DNA of 64,000 nucleotides from an uncultured Prevotellaceae bacterium (GCA_947176895.1 CAMWSK010000002.1:108617-172616), one strand, 5' to 3'. Positions 51,576 through 60,994 are shown, counted from the first letter of the stretch. Notes: generated from the letters alone by a model not told the origin. A program made the numbers and translations.

Positions 51576-54509
51576 ATGAAAAAACATATTATCTTTTACG
51601 TACTTCTATTCTTGGCCGTGTATGCTCATGCTCAGGAAAAGCCGTTACTTACCACAGATGACTTGATGAAGAAGGAGTATCACATTCTCTATGGTCAGGT
51701 ATTGGATAATGTGACGCGCAAGCCGCTGATTGACGTAAAAACGCAGTTGCTCACAAAGGATAGTGTCTTGGTATTCGAGTGGACAATCAATAATGAAAAC
51801 GGGGTGGCCGATTTGCGCCCCGTATATTTAGTACCCATACCGGAGGCCGGAGAATATATCTTACGGTTAAGCAGGGATAAGTATGAAACCGCCACCATCC
51901 CCTACAAAATCGACAGGCTGAGAAAAAGTGAGAAGGCCATATTGCACAATCCTGTCACAATGAAGCGTGCACCCCGCGAAGTAATCATGAACGAGGTTGT
52001 CATAAAAGCCACAAAGGTCAAGTTTTATGTTCGTGGAGATACATTAGTATATAATGCAGATGCTTTCCAACTGGAGGAGGGCTCCATGCTTGATGCTTTG
52101 ATACGACAATTGCCGGGAACAGAGTTAAAAGACGACGGACGCATCTTCGTGAACGGGAAACAGGTGGAAAGTCTTCTGCTGAACGGCGAGGACTTTTTCA
52201 AGAAAGACAGAACCATCATGTTGGAGAACCTGCCTACTTATATGGTTAACAAGGTGCAGGTGTATGAAAAGGAAGGGCAGACCAGCCAATTGTTGGGGAA
52301 GAAGATTGGCGACCAACAACTGGTGATGGACGTGCGACTAAAGAAGCAATACGAGATTGGCTGGATGGGCAATGTGGAGGCTGCGGGTGGAACCCACGAA
52401 CGTTACTTGGCACGCCTTTTCGCCTTGCGTTTCACTGCCCACTCCCGTCTGTCAGCCTTTGCCAACGTCAACAATTTAAACGACAGACAGCGCCCCGGAC
52501 AAAACAGCGAATGGATGCCCGCCATAGAAAACGGGATGAGAACCATACAAAATGGTGGAATAGACTATCTTATCAATGACCGTATGCACAGGTTCAAAAT
52601 AGAGGGAGAAGCCACCGTAAACCATACAGATACAAGGACAAGGGAATTGACCGCCAGTCAAACTTTCCTGCAAGGCGGTGACTTGTATGGGCGTATACGC
52701 AATACAAGCAATGCACACGACCTTAATTTCAATACCAATCACCACTGGACTTTCAACAGTAAATGGATAAATGTCACGTTGAACCCCGACCTTCACTATT
52801 CTTCCAACAGTGGCAGCAGCCTTATCCGTTCTGTTCAGGCAGGCAGGGATAATCTGTCGGATGGATCCTTGGATACACTCTTTGCTTCGGATGTGTCCCC
52901 CGCCAAACTGGCCAATATCATCAACCGTGTGTCCGATGAATCCAAAAACGACGGCTACTACCTGTCTACCGGTATGAAAGTACAAGCTGCCATAAAGGTG
53001 CCGCACACGAATGACAACATCTTGCTGGAGGCACACGGCAATTACATTGACACCAAGCACGACAACTTTGCCCACAAACTGTATGACTATCCCCAAGGTG
53101 GTGCTCCGGCAGATTTGAGAAATGAGTACGGGAGGAATGACTATCGCAGTTATTCTGCTACGGCCAAGGCCACATACTATTATTGGGGCGTGGGGCGTAA
53201 CTGGCTCATCAAGCCCTCATATGAATACACGACGGACCATACCCGTCAGAACAATGGACTGTACCGTCTTGATTATCTGATGCAGGACATCAGCGATTGG
53301 CCCGAACTGGGTGTGTTGCCGTCTGTGACAGATTGGATGAAACAGACCTACGACCCGGAACACAGCAAGTATGCCACCCAACAGAACGATTATCATGTGG
53401 TGACATTGAACATACATAAGAACGAGTATAAGAACAATAAGTGGACTCTTGATTTCAACCTTCCCCTCAGCATAGACCGCAGCCAATTGGATTACAACCG
53501 GCCGGCCCTGGTCGATACGACGATTACTAAACATTACGTATTTTTTCGTCCCTCACTATGGGCACGTAAAAGATGGGTCAACAAGTCGGAGGATGGCCGG
53601 GTGCAATCTTACCACGAATTGGGAACAAGTTATCATCTCTCCATGACACCTGCATCCATAGGTTATTTTGTGGACGTGCGCACAAATGACAATCCGCTGA
53701 AAGTGTATATTGGCAACAATGATTTGCATGTGACACACAATCACCGTTGGGAGGTAAATTATATGTGGAACAGTCCGGAAACGCAACGCATGGTGTCTTC
53801 CGTCGTTTCTTACCAACTGTCGCGCAATGACATAGCCATGGGATACACCTACGACAGGCAGACCGGCATCTATACCTATCGTCCCGAAAACGTGAATGGC
53901 AATAATGTCATCTTGGGCCATGTCACTTTCTCCACGCCGTTGGACAAGCGTAAACGCCTGAAGCTGGAACTGAATACCGATGCATCTTACCGACATAGTA
54001 TTGACCTCAGCAGCGACTCTCCTGACCAGCCCCTGCAGAAAAGCGTTGTCAACACCACCAACTTGACACAGGGCTTGCGTATAAATTATTCCATAGGTTC
54101 CGTTCACTTGGGGGGAAAGAGCTCGGTGACATATACGCACCAGACTTCGCCCAGAACCGGTTTCATTCCCACGACTGCAGCATCGTACCACTATGGTGTC
54201 AATTGCTCGGCGGATATTCCCATGGGATGGCAAATCTCCACGGACGCAACCATGTACAGTCGCAGGGGATATGCTGATGAATCCTTTAATACAGACAACT
54301 TCGTGTGGAATATACGTGTGGCAAAGAAGTTAATGAAGGGCAGGCTAATCCTTATGCTTGACGGATTTGACATTCTGAACAACATCTCCAACGTACGCCA
54401 AACCGTGAACGCCCAAGGACGCACAGAAACCTGGTATATGTCTATTCCGCGTTATGCCATGCTGCATGTCGTATACAGAATCAGCAAATCGCCCAAAAAG
54501 AAATCATGA
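51576..54509 (+). CDS. Outer-membrane receptor-like beta-barrel with carboxypeptidase-regulatory-like domain
   Basis: A 977-aa protein starting MKKHIIFYVLLFLAVYAHAQ (signal peptide); the 12 extra residues in the ORF track are dropped. Residues ~45-140 form a CarboxypepD_reg-like beta-sandwich (LYGQVLDNVTRKPLIDVKTQLLTKDS). A plug-like region follows (RGDTLVYNADAFQLEEGSMLDALIRQLPGTELKDDGRIFVNGKQVESLLLNG), then a large barrel ending in strands such as RYAMLHVVYRIS. It belongs to the TonB-dependent-receptor-like outer-membrane group that often accompanies peptide export loci. Possible roles are an exit port or receptor for the mature peptide. It overlaps the exporter gene by 4 nt. Confidence 0.82.
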   Translation: MKKHIIFYVLLFLAVYAHAQEKPLLTTDDLMKKEYHILYGQVLDNVTRKPLIDVKTQLLTKDSVLVFEWTINNENGVADLRPVYLVPIPEAGEYILRLSRDKYETATIPYKIDRLRKSEKAILHNPVTMKRAPREVIMNEVVIKATKVKFYVRGDTLVYNADAFQLEEGSMLDALIRQLPGTELKDDGRIFVNGKQVESLLLNGEDFFKKDRTIMLENLPTYMVNKVQVYEKEGQTSQLLGKKIGDQQLVMDVRLKKQYEIGWMGNVEAAGGTHERYLARLFALRFTAHSRLSAFANVNNLNDRQRPGQNSEWMPAIENGMRTIQNGGIDYLINDRMHRFKIEGEATVNHTDTRTRELTASQTFLQGGDLYGRIRNTSNAHDLNFNTNHHWTFNSKWINVTLNPDLHYSSNSGSSLIRSVQAGRDNLSDGSLDTLFASDVSPAKLANIINRVSDESKNDGYYLSTGMKVQAAIKVPHTNDNILLEAHGNYIDTKHDNFAHKLYDYPQGGAPADLRNEYGRNDYRSYSATAKATYYYWGVGRNWLIKPSYEYTTDHTRQNNGLYRLDYLMQDISDWPELGVLPSVTDWMKQTYDPEHSKYATQQNDYHVVTLNIHKNEYKNNKWTLDFNLPLSIDRSQLDYNRPALVDTTITKHYVFFRPSLWARKRWVNKSEDGRVQSYHELGTSYHLSMTPASIGYFVDVRTNDNPLKVYIGNNDLHVTHNHRWEVNYMWNSPETQRMVSSVVSYQLSRNDIAMGYTYDRQTGIYTYRPENVNGNNVILGHVTFSTPLDKRKRLKLELNTDASYRHSIDLSSDSPDQPLQKSVVNTTNLTQGLRINYSIGSVHLGGKSSVTYTHQTSPRTGFIPTTAASYHYGVNCSADIPMGWQISTDATMYSRRGYADESFNTDNFVWNIRVAKKLMKGRLILMLDGFDILNNISNVRQTVNAQGRTETWYMSIPRYAMLHVVYRISKSPKKKS

Positions 54510-56686
54510 AATTCACCCGGCAATTCGACCAGATGGACTGCGGGCCGGCCTGTATCCGCATGGTGGCCTCGGCCTACGGAAAGGATTATCCGCTGTCTTA
54601 CCTGCGCTCCCTTTCGTATCTTACCCGTGAGGGGGTGAGCGTGGCGGGCATCCGCCATGCGCTCGGGGAAATCGGCATGGAGAGCGCCACGTTTGAGATG
54701 ACCCCGGAACAGCTGCGCGAGAAGTGCCCCCTGCCCGCCATCCTGCATTGGGAACAGAACCATTTTGTGGTCCTCTATAAGGTAAGGCAAAACCGGTGGA
54801 CCGGAAAGTGGAGCTACCACATTGCCAATCCCGCCTATGGCAAGCATGGTTTCACGGAAGAGTCCTTCTGCGGTTACTGGCTGAATGGCGACAAGGGGGT
54901 CGTGGTGGCCATAGAGCCCAAGGAGGAGTTTTTCGAGAAGAGGCCCGTCAAGGAAAAACACAGCCTTTTGCGCTTCGCCCGCAAATATGTGTGGCCCTAC
55001 CGGTGGGAACTCTCGCAATCGGCCCTGGGCATGCTGTTTGGCATGCTGCTGTCGCTCGTCACCCCCTTCCTTACCCAGGCCATGGTGGACGACGGCATCG
55101 GCATGCGGGACATGGGCCTTATCCTGGACATCCTGTTCGCCCAGGTGTTTCTCTTTGTCGGCACCTTCCTCATGGGGCTTGTCAGCAGCCATGTGAGCCT
55201 GTACATGAGCACGCGCATCAACATCCACGTGCTCAGCGACTACCTGACCAAACTGCTGAAACTGCCGATGACCTTCTTTGACACGAAAAGCGTGGGAGAC
55301 TACCAGCAGCGTCTGGGTGACCACGGACGTCTGCAGGGCTTTGTCACCTACAGCACCCTGCAGACCTTCTTCTCCATCATTTCCGCTCCGTTCTATCTGG
55401 CCATTATCGGGTGGTACAGCCCGGTCATCTTGGGGGCGTATCTGTTGCTGACAGGCTTGAGCACGGCATGGATGACCTATTTCTTCCGCCGGCGCAAGGC
55501 CATGGATTATGAGCAGTTCAAGATCAATGCGGAGAACCAGAACAAACAATATGAGCTGATGTCCGGCATCACGGACATAAAGCTCAATGCCTATGACGAC
55601 TATAAGATGGAGGAATGGCGTGCCTTGCAGGAACGCAGCTACAGGATGAACGTGAAGATGCTGAAGCTGGGACAGATACAGGACACCGGCTTCACCGTGA
55701 TAGGGCAATTGCGTAACATCTTCATCACCTGCTGGATCGCCGCCGAGGTGGTGAACGGGAATCTGACCCTGGGTATGATGATGAGCATCTCTGCCATCAT
55801 CGGACTGGTGAACGGCCCTCTCTCGCAGCTCATCGGCTTCCTGCAACAGTTCCAGGACGCCAAGATCAGCCTGGAACGTTCCGAGGAGGTGCACCTTTGC
55901 GCCAACGAGGATTCCCCTTTGCAAAGTGAGGTGCCCACGGATGCGCCGCTGGACATAGAGGTGCGCGACCTGACCTTCTCCTATGCCGGCAGCATCGGGA
56001 AGCCGGCCTTGGAGAGGGTGTCGTTCACCATACCGGCGGGAAGGATGACGGCCATCGTGGGCGAAAGCGGAAGCGGCAAGACGACGCTGATGAAGCTGCT
56101 TCTGAAATTTTACGAGCCTACCGCCGGAGGCATCTTCCTTGGCGGAAGGCCCTTGGCAGGCTATTCCGCCAAATCAATGCGCCAGGCCTCCGGAATCGTC
56201 ATGCAGGACAACTTCATCTTTTCCGACACCATCCGGCGCAACGTGGTCTTGGGGGAGGATGATGATGACAACCGCCTGGGAAAGGCCTTGTCGATAGCCT
56301 GCCTGGACGGTTTCATCGGGCGGCAGCCCTTGGGGGTGAACACGAAGATAGGTGCCGAAGGCATGGGGGTGAGCGGGGGAGAAAAACAGCGTATAATGAT
56401 TGCGCGTGCCGCCTATAAGCGTCCGGTGTACCTTATGCTGGACGAGGCCACCTCGTCACTCGATGCCGAGAACGAGAGGAGAATCACGGACAACATCGCC
56501 CGCACCTTCGAGAACCGCACCCGCATCATCATTGCCCACCGGCTTTCGACCGTGCGCAACGCCGACCGGATAATCGTGTTGCGACACGGACGGGTGGTGG
56601 AGCAAGGCACACATGCCGAATTGACGGACGCCCGGGGATATTATTATCAACTTATCCACAACCAGCTGGAGCTTGCAGCCGACTAA
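54506..56686 (+). CDS. Peptidase-containing ABC transporter (C39 leader peptidase/exporter)
   Basis: It cuts the precursor after Gly-Gly and exports the core across the inner membrane. Residues 1-130 are a C39 peptidase with nucleophile Cys12 (QMDCGPAC) and His86 (NHFVVLY). The third triad position, usually Asp in IADPA, is Asn108 (IANPAYG). A six-helix transporter region (~155-430) follows. The ATPase region has Walker A GESGSGKTT, signature VSGGEKQR and Walker B YLMLDEATSSLD. The 726-aa length is normal. It overlaps the barrel gene by 4 nt, and its composition is clearly more GC-rich than the maturation genes. Confidence 0.92.
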   Translation: MKFTRQFDQMDCGPACIRMVASAYGKDYPLSYLRSLSYLTREGVSVAGIRHALGEIGMESATFEMTPEQLREKCPLPAILHWEQNHFVVLYKVRQNRWTGKWSYHIANPAYGKHGFTEESFCGYWLNGDKGVVVAIEPKEEFFEKRPVKEKHSLLRFARKYVWPYRWELSQSALGMLFGMLLSLVTPFLTQAMVDDGIGMRDMGLILDILFAQVFLFVGTFLMGLVSSHVSLYMSTRINIHVLSDYLTKLLKLPMTFFDTKSVGDYQQRLGDHGRLQGFVTYSTLQTFFSIISAPFYLAIIGWYSPVILGAYLLLTGLSTAWMTYFFRRRKAMDYEQFKINAENQNKQYELMSGITDIKLNAYDDYKMEEWRALQERSYRMNVKMLKLGQIQDTGFTVIGQLRNIFITCWIAAEVVNGNLTLGMMMSISAIIGLVNGPLSQLIGFLQQFQDAKISLERSEEVHLCANEDSPLQSEVPTDAPLDIEVRDLTFSYAGSIGKPALERVSFTIPAGRMTAIVGESGSGKTTLMKLLLKFYEPTAGGIFLGGRPLAGYSAKSMRQASGIVMQDNFIFSDTIRRNVVLGEDDDDNRLGKALSIACLDGFIGRQPLGVNTKIGAEGMGVSGGEKQRIMIARAAYKRPVYLMLDEATSSLDAENERRITDNIARTFENRTRIIIAHRLSTVRNADRIIVLRHGRVVEQGTHAELTDARGYYYQLIHNQLELAAD

Positions 56687-56700
56687 ACCTGTATCTTAAT

Positions 56701-57138
56701 ATGAATGTACGGATTCGCCACTTGGTTCTTCGCTACGGAGTGTTCGTGTTGCTTGTGCTGATGAGTGCCGGGACGCTTTCTTTCGTGTGCGGTTTTGAAC
56801 TTCGGGTCAAGACGCCCATCCACCTTTTCTATGACAGCCACGGCCATCGTTGGCATGGCTATCCGGCCGACCCAAGGTGTGCCGGCTTTCAACCGGGAGA
56901 CACGCTTACGGTTGTGCAAACCTCTGTGGGGGACATCCCCTACATCGTGGAGCGTATCGTGCCGGAACCCGGCACGCTGCATATGACGCTTCTTCCGCTT
57001 CGGGAGGAGCCGCTTCCCGGCACCTATGCCGAAGGGTTTGTCTTTGTGGGTAAGGAAAGGCTCGTGGATAAGATATCGGGCAGAAGAAGCAGAGGGACGC
57101 TCAGACCTGCATGCGCAGATAATCCTCGCCGAAGATGA
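56701..57138 (+). CDS. Small membrane-anchored accessory protein of the exporter (HlyD-tail-like)
   Basis: A 145-aa protein with one N-terminal helix (YGVFVLLVLMSAGTLSFVCGF) and a periplasmic part with beta-strands (GDTLTVVQTSVGDIPYIVERIVPEPGTLHMTLLP...YAEGFVFVGKERLVDKI). It resembles the membrane-proximal or C-terminal segment of a HlyD-type adaptor without the coiled-coil hairpin, but I am not sure of the family. It is 14 nt after the exporter. The last ~12 residues overlap the convergent GNAT gene by 38 nt. Confidence 0.6.
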   Translation: MNVRIRHLVLRYGVFVLLVLMSAGTLSFVCGFELRVKTPIHLFYDSHGHRWHGYPADPRCAGFQPGDTLTVVQTSVGDIPYIVERIVPEPGTLHMTLLPLREEPLPGTYAEGFVFVGKERLVDKISGRRSRGTLRPACADNPRRR

Positions 57139-57667
57139 AAAAACGGCCTGCGGGACGGAAGCCCTGACGGGCATAGAGGGCCTGCGCCTTCAGGTTCTCG
57201 GGATGGACGGCCAGCGTGGGGATGAGCGAGAGGCGTTGCCCGTCCTCGATGGCACGGCGCAGCAGAAGACCTCCGATGCCGTGGCCGCGCCAGGCGGGCA
57301 GCACGCAAAGGCTGTCGAGATAATACTCGCCGGGACCGGCCTCCGGCTCCATCTGTGCGGGGTCGAAGTCGAGCAGGTCGGGGATGAGGGCGAAGGTAGT
57401 GCGCTGCAACTCTTCGTAGCACCCGCCGGGATAGGCGATGATGCCGCCCGCGGGCGTTCCGTCGGGAGCGATGGCCAGGGTGGCGTGGCGATAGCTGTAG
57501 AGCGTGTCGGTGCGCTGGACGATGGGCATCAGGCGGCGATGGGTGTCGATGCTCCCGGGTTTCAACTGCCCGTCGTCCGTGAGAGCATTGCGCGTAAGGG
57601 CCTCCATGAGCACGATGGTAACGAAAGAGGCATCGGCCGGGGTGGCGGGTCGGAGGGTGAAGGTCAT
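57101..57667 (-). CDS. GNAT family N-acetyltransferase
   Basis: A 188-aa acetyl-CoA-dependent acetyltransferase with start MTFTLRPATPADASF; the ORF track includes 18 extra residues. The acetyl-CoA loop is RGHGIGG within LCVLPAWRGHGIGGLLLRRAIEDG. Substrate is unknown. It lies 28 nt downstream of the AraC gene and converges on the RiPP locus. Confidence 0.88.
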   Translation of the reverse strand: MTFTLRPATPADASFVTIVLMEALTRNALTDDGQLKPGSIDTHRRLMPIVQRTDTLYSYRHATLAIAPDGTPAGGIIAYPGGCYEELQRTTFALIPDLLDFDPAQMEPEAGPGEYYLDSLCVLPAWRGHGIGGLLLRRAIEDGQRLSLIPTLAVHPENLKAQALYARQGFRPAGRFFIFGEDYLRMQV

Positions 57668-57695
57668 GCGTGTAAGGGATTTATTGTTGATCTGA

Positions 57696-58565
57696 TTATC
57701 TGAACTCCAGGGGGGAGACACCCACCTGGCGGCGGAAGAACTTGACGAAATAGGTGGTGGACTGGAAGCCGAGGCGCTCGGCCACCTCCTTGACCAGCAG
57801 GGTGCTGTGGCGCATCAGGCGACGCGCCTCGAGGGTGAGGCGGTTGTTGATGATCACCAGGGGCGAAAGGCCCGTACACTCGGCCACGCTGTTGGAGAGC
57901 GTCTTCACGCCCACGTGCAGGGCCTCGGCATAGTGCGCCACGCCATGATGCCGGCAATAGTCGCGCTCCACCAGCCGGCGGAAGTCCATATAGAGCCGGT
58001 GGCCGGGACGCAGGGTGTCGAGCCGGCAGGCGCCGGGACGATGGCCGTGGCGGTAGACGAGGATGAGGAACTGGCGCACGAGGGAACGCAGCATGTCGAT
58101 ATGGCCGAAAGCCTGGCGCCGCCCCACCTCCTGCTGCATGGCACTGACAAGCGCATCCAGGGCACTGACCACGCCGGGATCGGTAAGATGACAGAGGGGC
58201 GTGGAGAGGCTGTCGAACACATCGTACTTGAGGAAGATATCCTCGTGGGCCTGCTCGTCGTGCATGAAGTCGGTGCAGAACTGGATGAGCACGCCGCGGT
58301 GGCGCGTGACGCCGTCGAAGTGATGCACCTGTCCGGGGGCGAGGAAGATGAGGGTGTTCTCCTCGATGGGATAGTCCTGGAAGTCCACCGTGTGGGTGCC
58401 CCCCGCACTCCGGAACCAAAGAATCTCATAGAAACTGTGGACGTGGCCGGAGAAGTTGTCGTTGGGGTCCTCGTCCAGAAAGCGGGGCATGAGGTGGATG
58501 TTGAGGCTGGAGCCTGAGGGTGCATCGCACACGTTGGCATAGGTGAGATGGAGGTCGGCGGCCAT
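57696..58565 (-). CDS. AraC family transcriptional regulator
   Basis: A 289-aa regulator with an N-terminal cupin-like sensing domain (HVHSFYEILWFRSAGGTHTVDFQDYPIEENTLIFLAPGQVHHF) and a C-terminal double HTH (VAHYAEALHVGVKTLSNSVAECTGLSP...LLVKEVAERLGFQSTTYFVKFFRRQVGVSPLEFR). The inducer and targets are unknown. It starts 9 nt after the MscS gene stop and may be co-transcribed with it and the GNAT gene. Confidence 0.93.
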   Translation of the reverse strand: MAADLHLTYANVCDAPSGSSLNIHLMPRFLDEDPNDNFSGHVHSFYEILWFRSAGGTHTVDFQDYPIEENTLIFLAPGQVHHFDGVTRHRGVLIQFCTDFMHDEQAHEDIFLKYDVFDSLSTPLCHLTDPGVVSALDALVSAMQQEVGRRQAFGHIDMLRSLVRQFLILVYRHGHRPGACRLDTLRPGHRLYMDFRRLVERDYCRHHGVAHYAEALHVGVKTLSNSVAECTGLSPLVIINNRLTLEARRLMRHSTLLVKEVAERLGFQSTTYFVKFFRRQVGVSPLEFR

Positions 58566-58574
58566 GGCTGCAAA

Positions 58575-59492
58575 TCAGTCTTTCGCTTGATGAACGGTAA
58601 GTTGGGGGAAGGGGAAGTCGATGCCCTTCGCGTTGAAGGTGGTGTAGATGGTCTCCTGCAGGCGGAAGAAGGCGGGCCAGTAGTCGGCGCCCTTGACCCA
58701 GGCACGCACCGTGTAGTTGACAGAGCTGTCGGCCAGGGCCGAGAGGGCCACGAAGGGGGCATGGCCGGGATCGTCCTTCACCACGGCCTCATCGGCGTTC
58801 AGGATGGCCAGCACCTCGCTCTTGACACGCTCGGCAGCAATGCCATACTCCACGCCCACGGTGATGTCCACGCGCCGCAGCTCGTTGGCATAGTTGATGA
58901 TGTTGCCTCCAGAGAGTGCCCCGTTGGGCAGGTAGATGCGCTTGTTGTCGCCCGTAAGGATGATGGTGTGGAAGATTTGTATCTCGGTCACCACGCCGCT
59001 CTGTCCCTGCGCCTCGATGAAGTCACCCACGCGGAAGGGCTTGAGGAAAAGCACGATAATTCCTCCGGCGAAGTTCTGCATGTTGCCGCTCAGGGCCATG
59101 CCCACGGCCAAGCCCAAGGAGGCGAGCAGGGCGGCGAACGAGGCGGTGTTCACGCCCAGGGTACCCACCACCGTGACGATGAGCAGCACGGTGAGCACGA
59201 TGTTGACCAGGCTCTTGACAAAGCCGGCCACACTGGTCTCGACATGGCGGCGTTCAAGGAAATTGGCCAACAGCTTGTTGAGCATGCGCACGATGAAACG
59301 GCCCACCACATAAACGATGATGGCCAGCACGATGCTCTTGCCGGCCTGGATGCCGAACTGGAGGAGCTGGCGAAGGATGTCGTCGATGCTGCCGCTCTCG
59401 GCGGCCTGCTGCAGCGAAGCCTTGGCGGCATGCAGGGCGGCGGTGTCTACGGGAAGAGGAGGGGTGGTCTGAAGCAAGGGTATCATAAGCAT
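58575..59492 (-). CDS. mscS: Small-conductance mechanosensitive channel (MscS family)
   Basis: It opens on membrane tension to release solutes under hypo-osmotic shock. A predicted 305 aa from the ATG giving MLMIPLLQ; the ORF-track extension crosses two -7 boxes. The pore helix LLASLGLAVGMALSGNMQNFAGGIIVLFLKPFRVGDFIEAQGQSGVVTEI is a clear MscS signature, and the vestibule domain contains IYLPNGALSGGNIINY. Divergent from purA. Confidence 0.93.
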   Translation of the reverse strand: MLMIPLLQTTPPLPVDTAALHAAKASLQQAAESGSIDDILRQLLQFGIQAGKSIVLAIIVYVVGRFIVRMLNKLLANFLERRHVETSVAGFVKSLVNIVLTVLLIVTVVGTLGVNTASFAALLASLGLAVGMALSGNMQNFAGGIIVLFLKPFRVGDFIEAQGQSGVVTEIQIFHTIILTGDNKRIYLPNGALSGGNIINYANELRRVDITVGVEYGIAAERVKSEVLAILNADEAVVKDDPGHAPFVALSALADSSVNYTVRAWVKGADYWPAFFRLQETIYTTFNAKGIDFPFPQLTVHQAKD

Positions 59493-59550
59493 GATGTTTT
59501 TAAAAGAATTTATAATATTTATGGTACAAGCCGGCGGCAAACGTACATAG

Positions 59551-59558
59551 CAAAGGTA
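59551..59558 (-). promoter_or_regulatory. -7 box of the mscS transcription unit
   Basis: TACCTTTG on the minus strand, 58 nt before the mscS ATG. A second match, TACGTTTG, lies at 59545-59538 and could be an alternative start site. Neither has a well-spaced -33. Confidence 0.45.
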
Positions 59559-59622
59559 GGAAATTTTCGGCAATTTTATATGAACAAATGGCAATTAACG
59601 GCCATCATTAGGCTTTTTTTGC

Positions 59623-59630
59623 TATCTTTG
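59623..59630 (+). promoter_or_regulatory. -7 box of the purA promoter
   Basis: TATCTTTG, a perfect -7 match, 33 nt before the purA ATG. Confidence 0.7.
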
Positions 59631-59663
59631 CGGACGAATAAAACCATTCCATACAGCTAAGAC

Positions 59664-60929
59664 ATGAAGAAAGGAAAAGTGGATGCCCTGCTGGGTATCG
59701 TGTTCGGAGACGAAGGCAAGGGCAAGGTGGTGGACTATTTCACCCCGAAATATGACGTGGTAGCCCGCTTTGCGGGCGGTCCCAATGCGGGTCACACCAT
59801 CATCTTCGAGGGCAAGAAGTTCGTGCTCAGAAGCATTCCCTCGGGCATCTTCGACGAAGGCAAGCTGAACATCATCGGCAACGGCTGCGTCATCGCCCCC
59901 GACCTGTTCATGCTGGAGGCCAAGGAACTGGAGGCTGCGGGCTATGACCTGAAGAGCCGCCTGCACATCAGCAAACGCGCCCACCTGATCCTGCCCACCC
60001 ACCGTGCCCTGGACCGTGCCTACGAGGCCGCCAAGGGAAAGAACAAGGTGGGCACCACGGGCAAGGGCATCGGCCCCACCTATAGCGAGAAAGCCGCACG
60101 CACGGGTCTGCGCGTGGGCGACATCCTGGAAAACTTCCCCCAAAAATACGCGGCGCTGAAGGCGCGGCACGAGCAGATTCTCCACGACCTGGACTATGCC
60201 TACGACATCGCCGAGGAGGAGAAGCTGTGGCTGGAGGGCGTGGACTACATGCGCTCCTTCCCCCTCACCGACACCGACCTGGAACTGAACCAAGCCCTGT
60301 GCGAGGGTAAGAACGTGCTGGCCGAGGGTGCCCAGGGCACGCTGCTGGACATCGACCACGGCACCTATCCCTTTGTCAGCTCAAGCAACACCACGGCGGG
60401 CGGCGTGTGCACGGGACTGGGCGTGGCCCCCTCCACCATCGGCGAGGTGTTCGGCATCTTCAAGGCCTACAGCACCCGCGTAGGCTCCGGCCCCTTCCCC
60501 GTGGAGCTGTTTGACGAGACGGGCGACAAGATACGCGAAATCGGTCATGAGTTCGGTGCCGTCACGGGACGCAACCGCCGTTGCGGCTGGGTGGACCTGG
60601 TGGCACTGCGCCACACCATCATGATCAACGGCGTGACCCAGCTCATCATGATGAAAAGCGACGTGCTGGACACCTTCCCCACCATCAAGGCCTGCATAGC
60701 CTATGAAAAGGACGGAGAGCGCATCACCTCCATGCCCTATGACACCGAAGGCTGGCAGGCCGTGTACACCGAGCTGCCGGGATGGCAGACCGACCTGACG
60801 GGCATGAAGAGCGAAAGCGAGTTTCCGCAGGCCTTCAAGGACTACATCGCCTTCATCGAGAAGGAAGCCGGCTGCCCCATCACCATCCTGAGCGTGGGTC
60901 CCGACCGCGAACAGACCATCGTAAGATAA
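59664..60929 (+). CDS. purA: Adenylosuccinate synthetase
   Basis: It joins IMP and aspartate with GTP in AMP synthesis. GDEGKGK (residues 15-21) with Asp16 as the catalytic residue, GPNAGHT with His44, KGIGPTYSEKAAR, EGAQGTLLDIDHGTYPFVSSSN and VTGRNRRCGWVDL are all present. Length (421 aa) is normal. Confidence 0.97.
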   Translation: MKKGKVDALLGIVFGDEGKGKVVDYFTPKYDVVARFAGGPNAGHTIIFEGKKFVLRSIPSGIFDEGKLNIIGNGCVIAPDLFMLEAKELEAAGYDLKSRLHISKRAHLILPTHRALDRAYEAAKGKNKVGTTGKGIGPTYSEKAARTGLRVGDILENFPQKYAALKARHEQILHDLDYAYDIAEEEKLWLEGVDYMRSFPLTDTDLELNQALCEGKNVLAEGAQGTLLDIDHGTYPFVSSSNTTAGGVCTGLGVAPSTIGEVFGIFKAYSTRVGSGPFPVELFDETGDKIREIGHEFGAVTGRNRRCGWVDLVALRHTIMINGVTQLIMMKSDVLDTFPTIKACIAYEKDGERITSMPYDTEGWQAVYTELPGWQTDLTGMKSESEFPQAFKDYIAFIEKEAGCPITILSVGPDREQTIVR

Positions 60930-60994
60930 GCGGAACGACACATTATATATAATAGGTATAGCAAGGTAAAAAGAAAGAGGAGAAGAAAAAGAAA

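Noticed and set aside
44997-57138. Integrative element or transposon carrying the RiPP locus
   Set aside because: No integrase, transposase, tRNA target or flanking direct repeats were found; only the composition is atypical.
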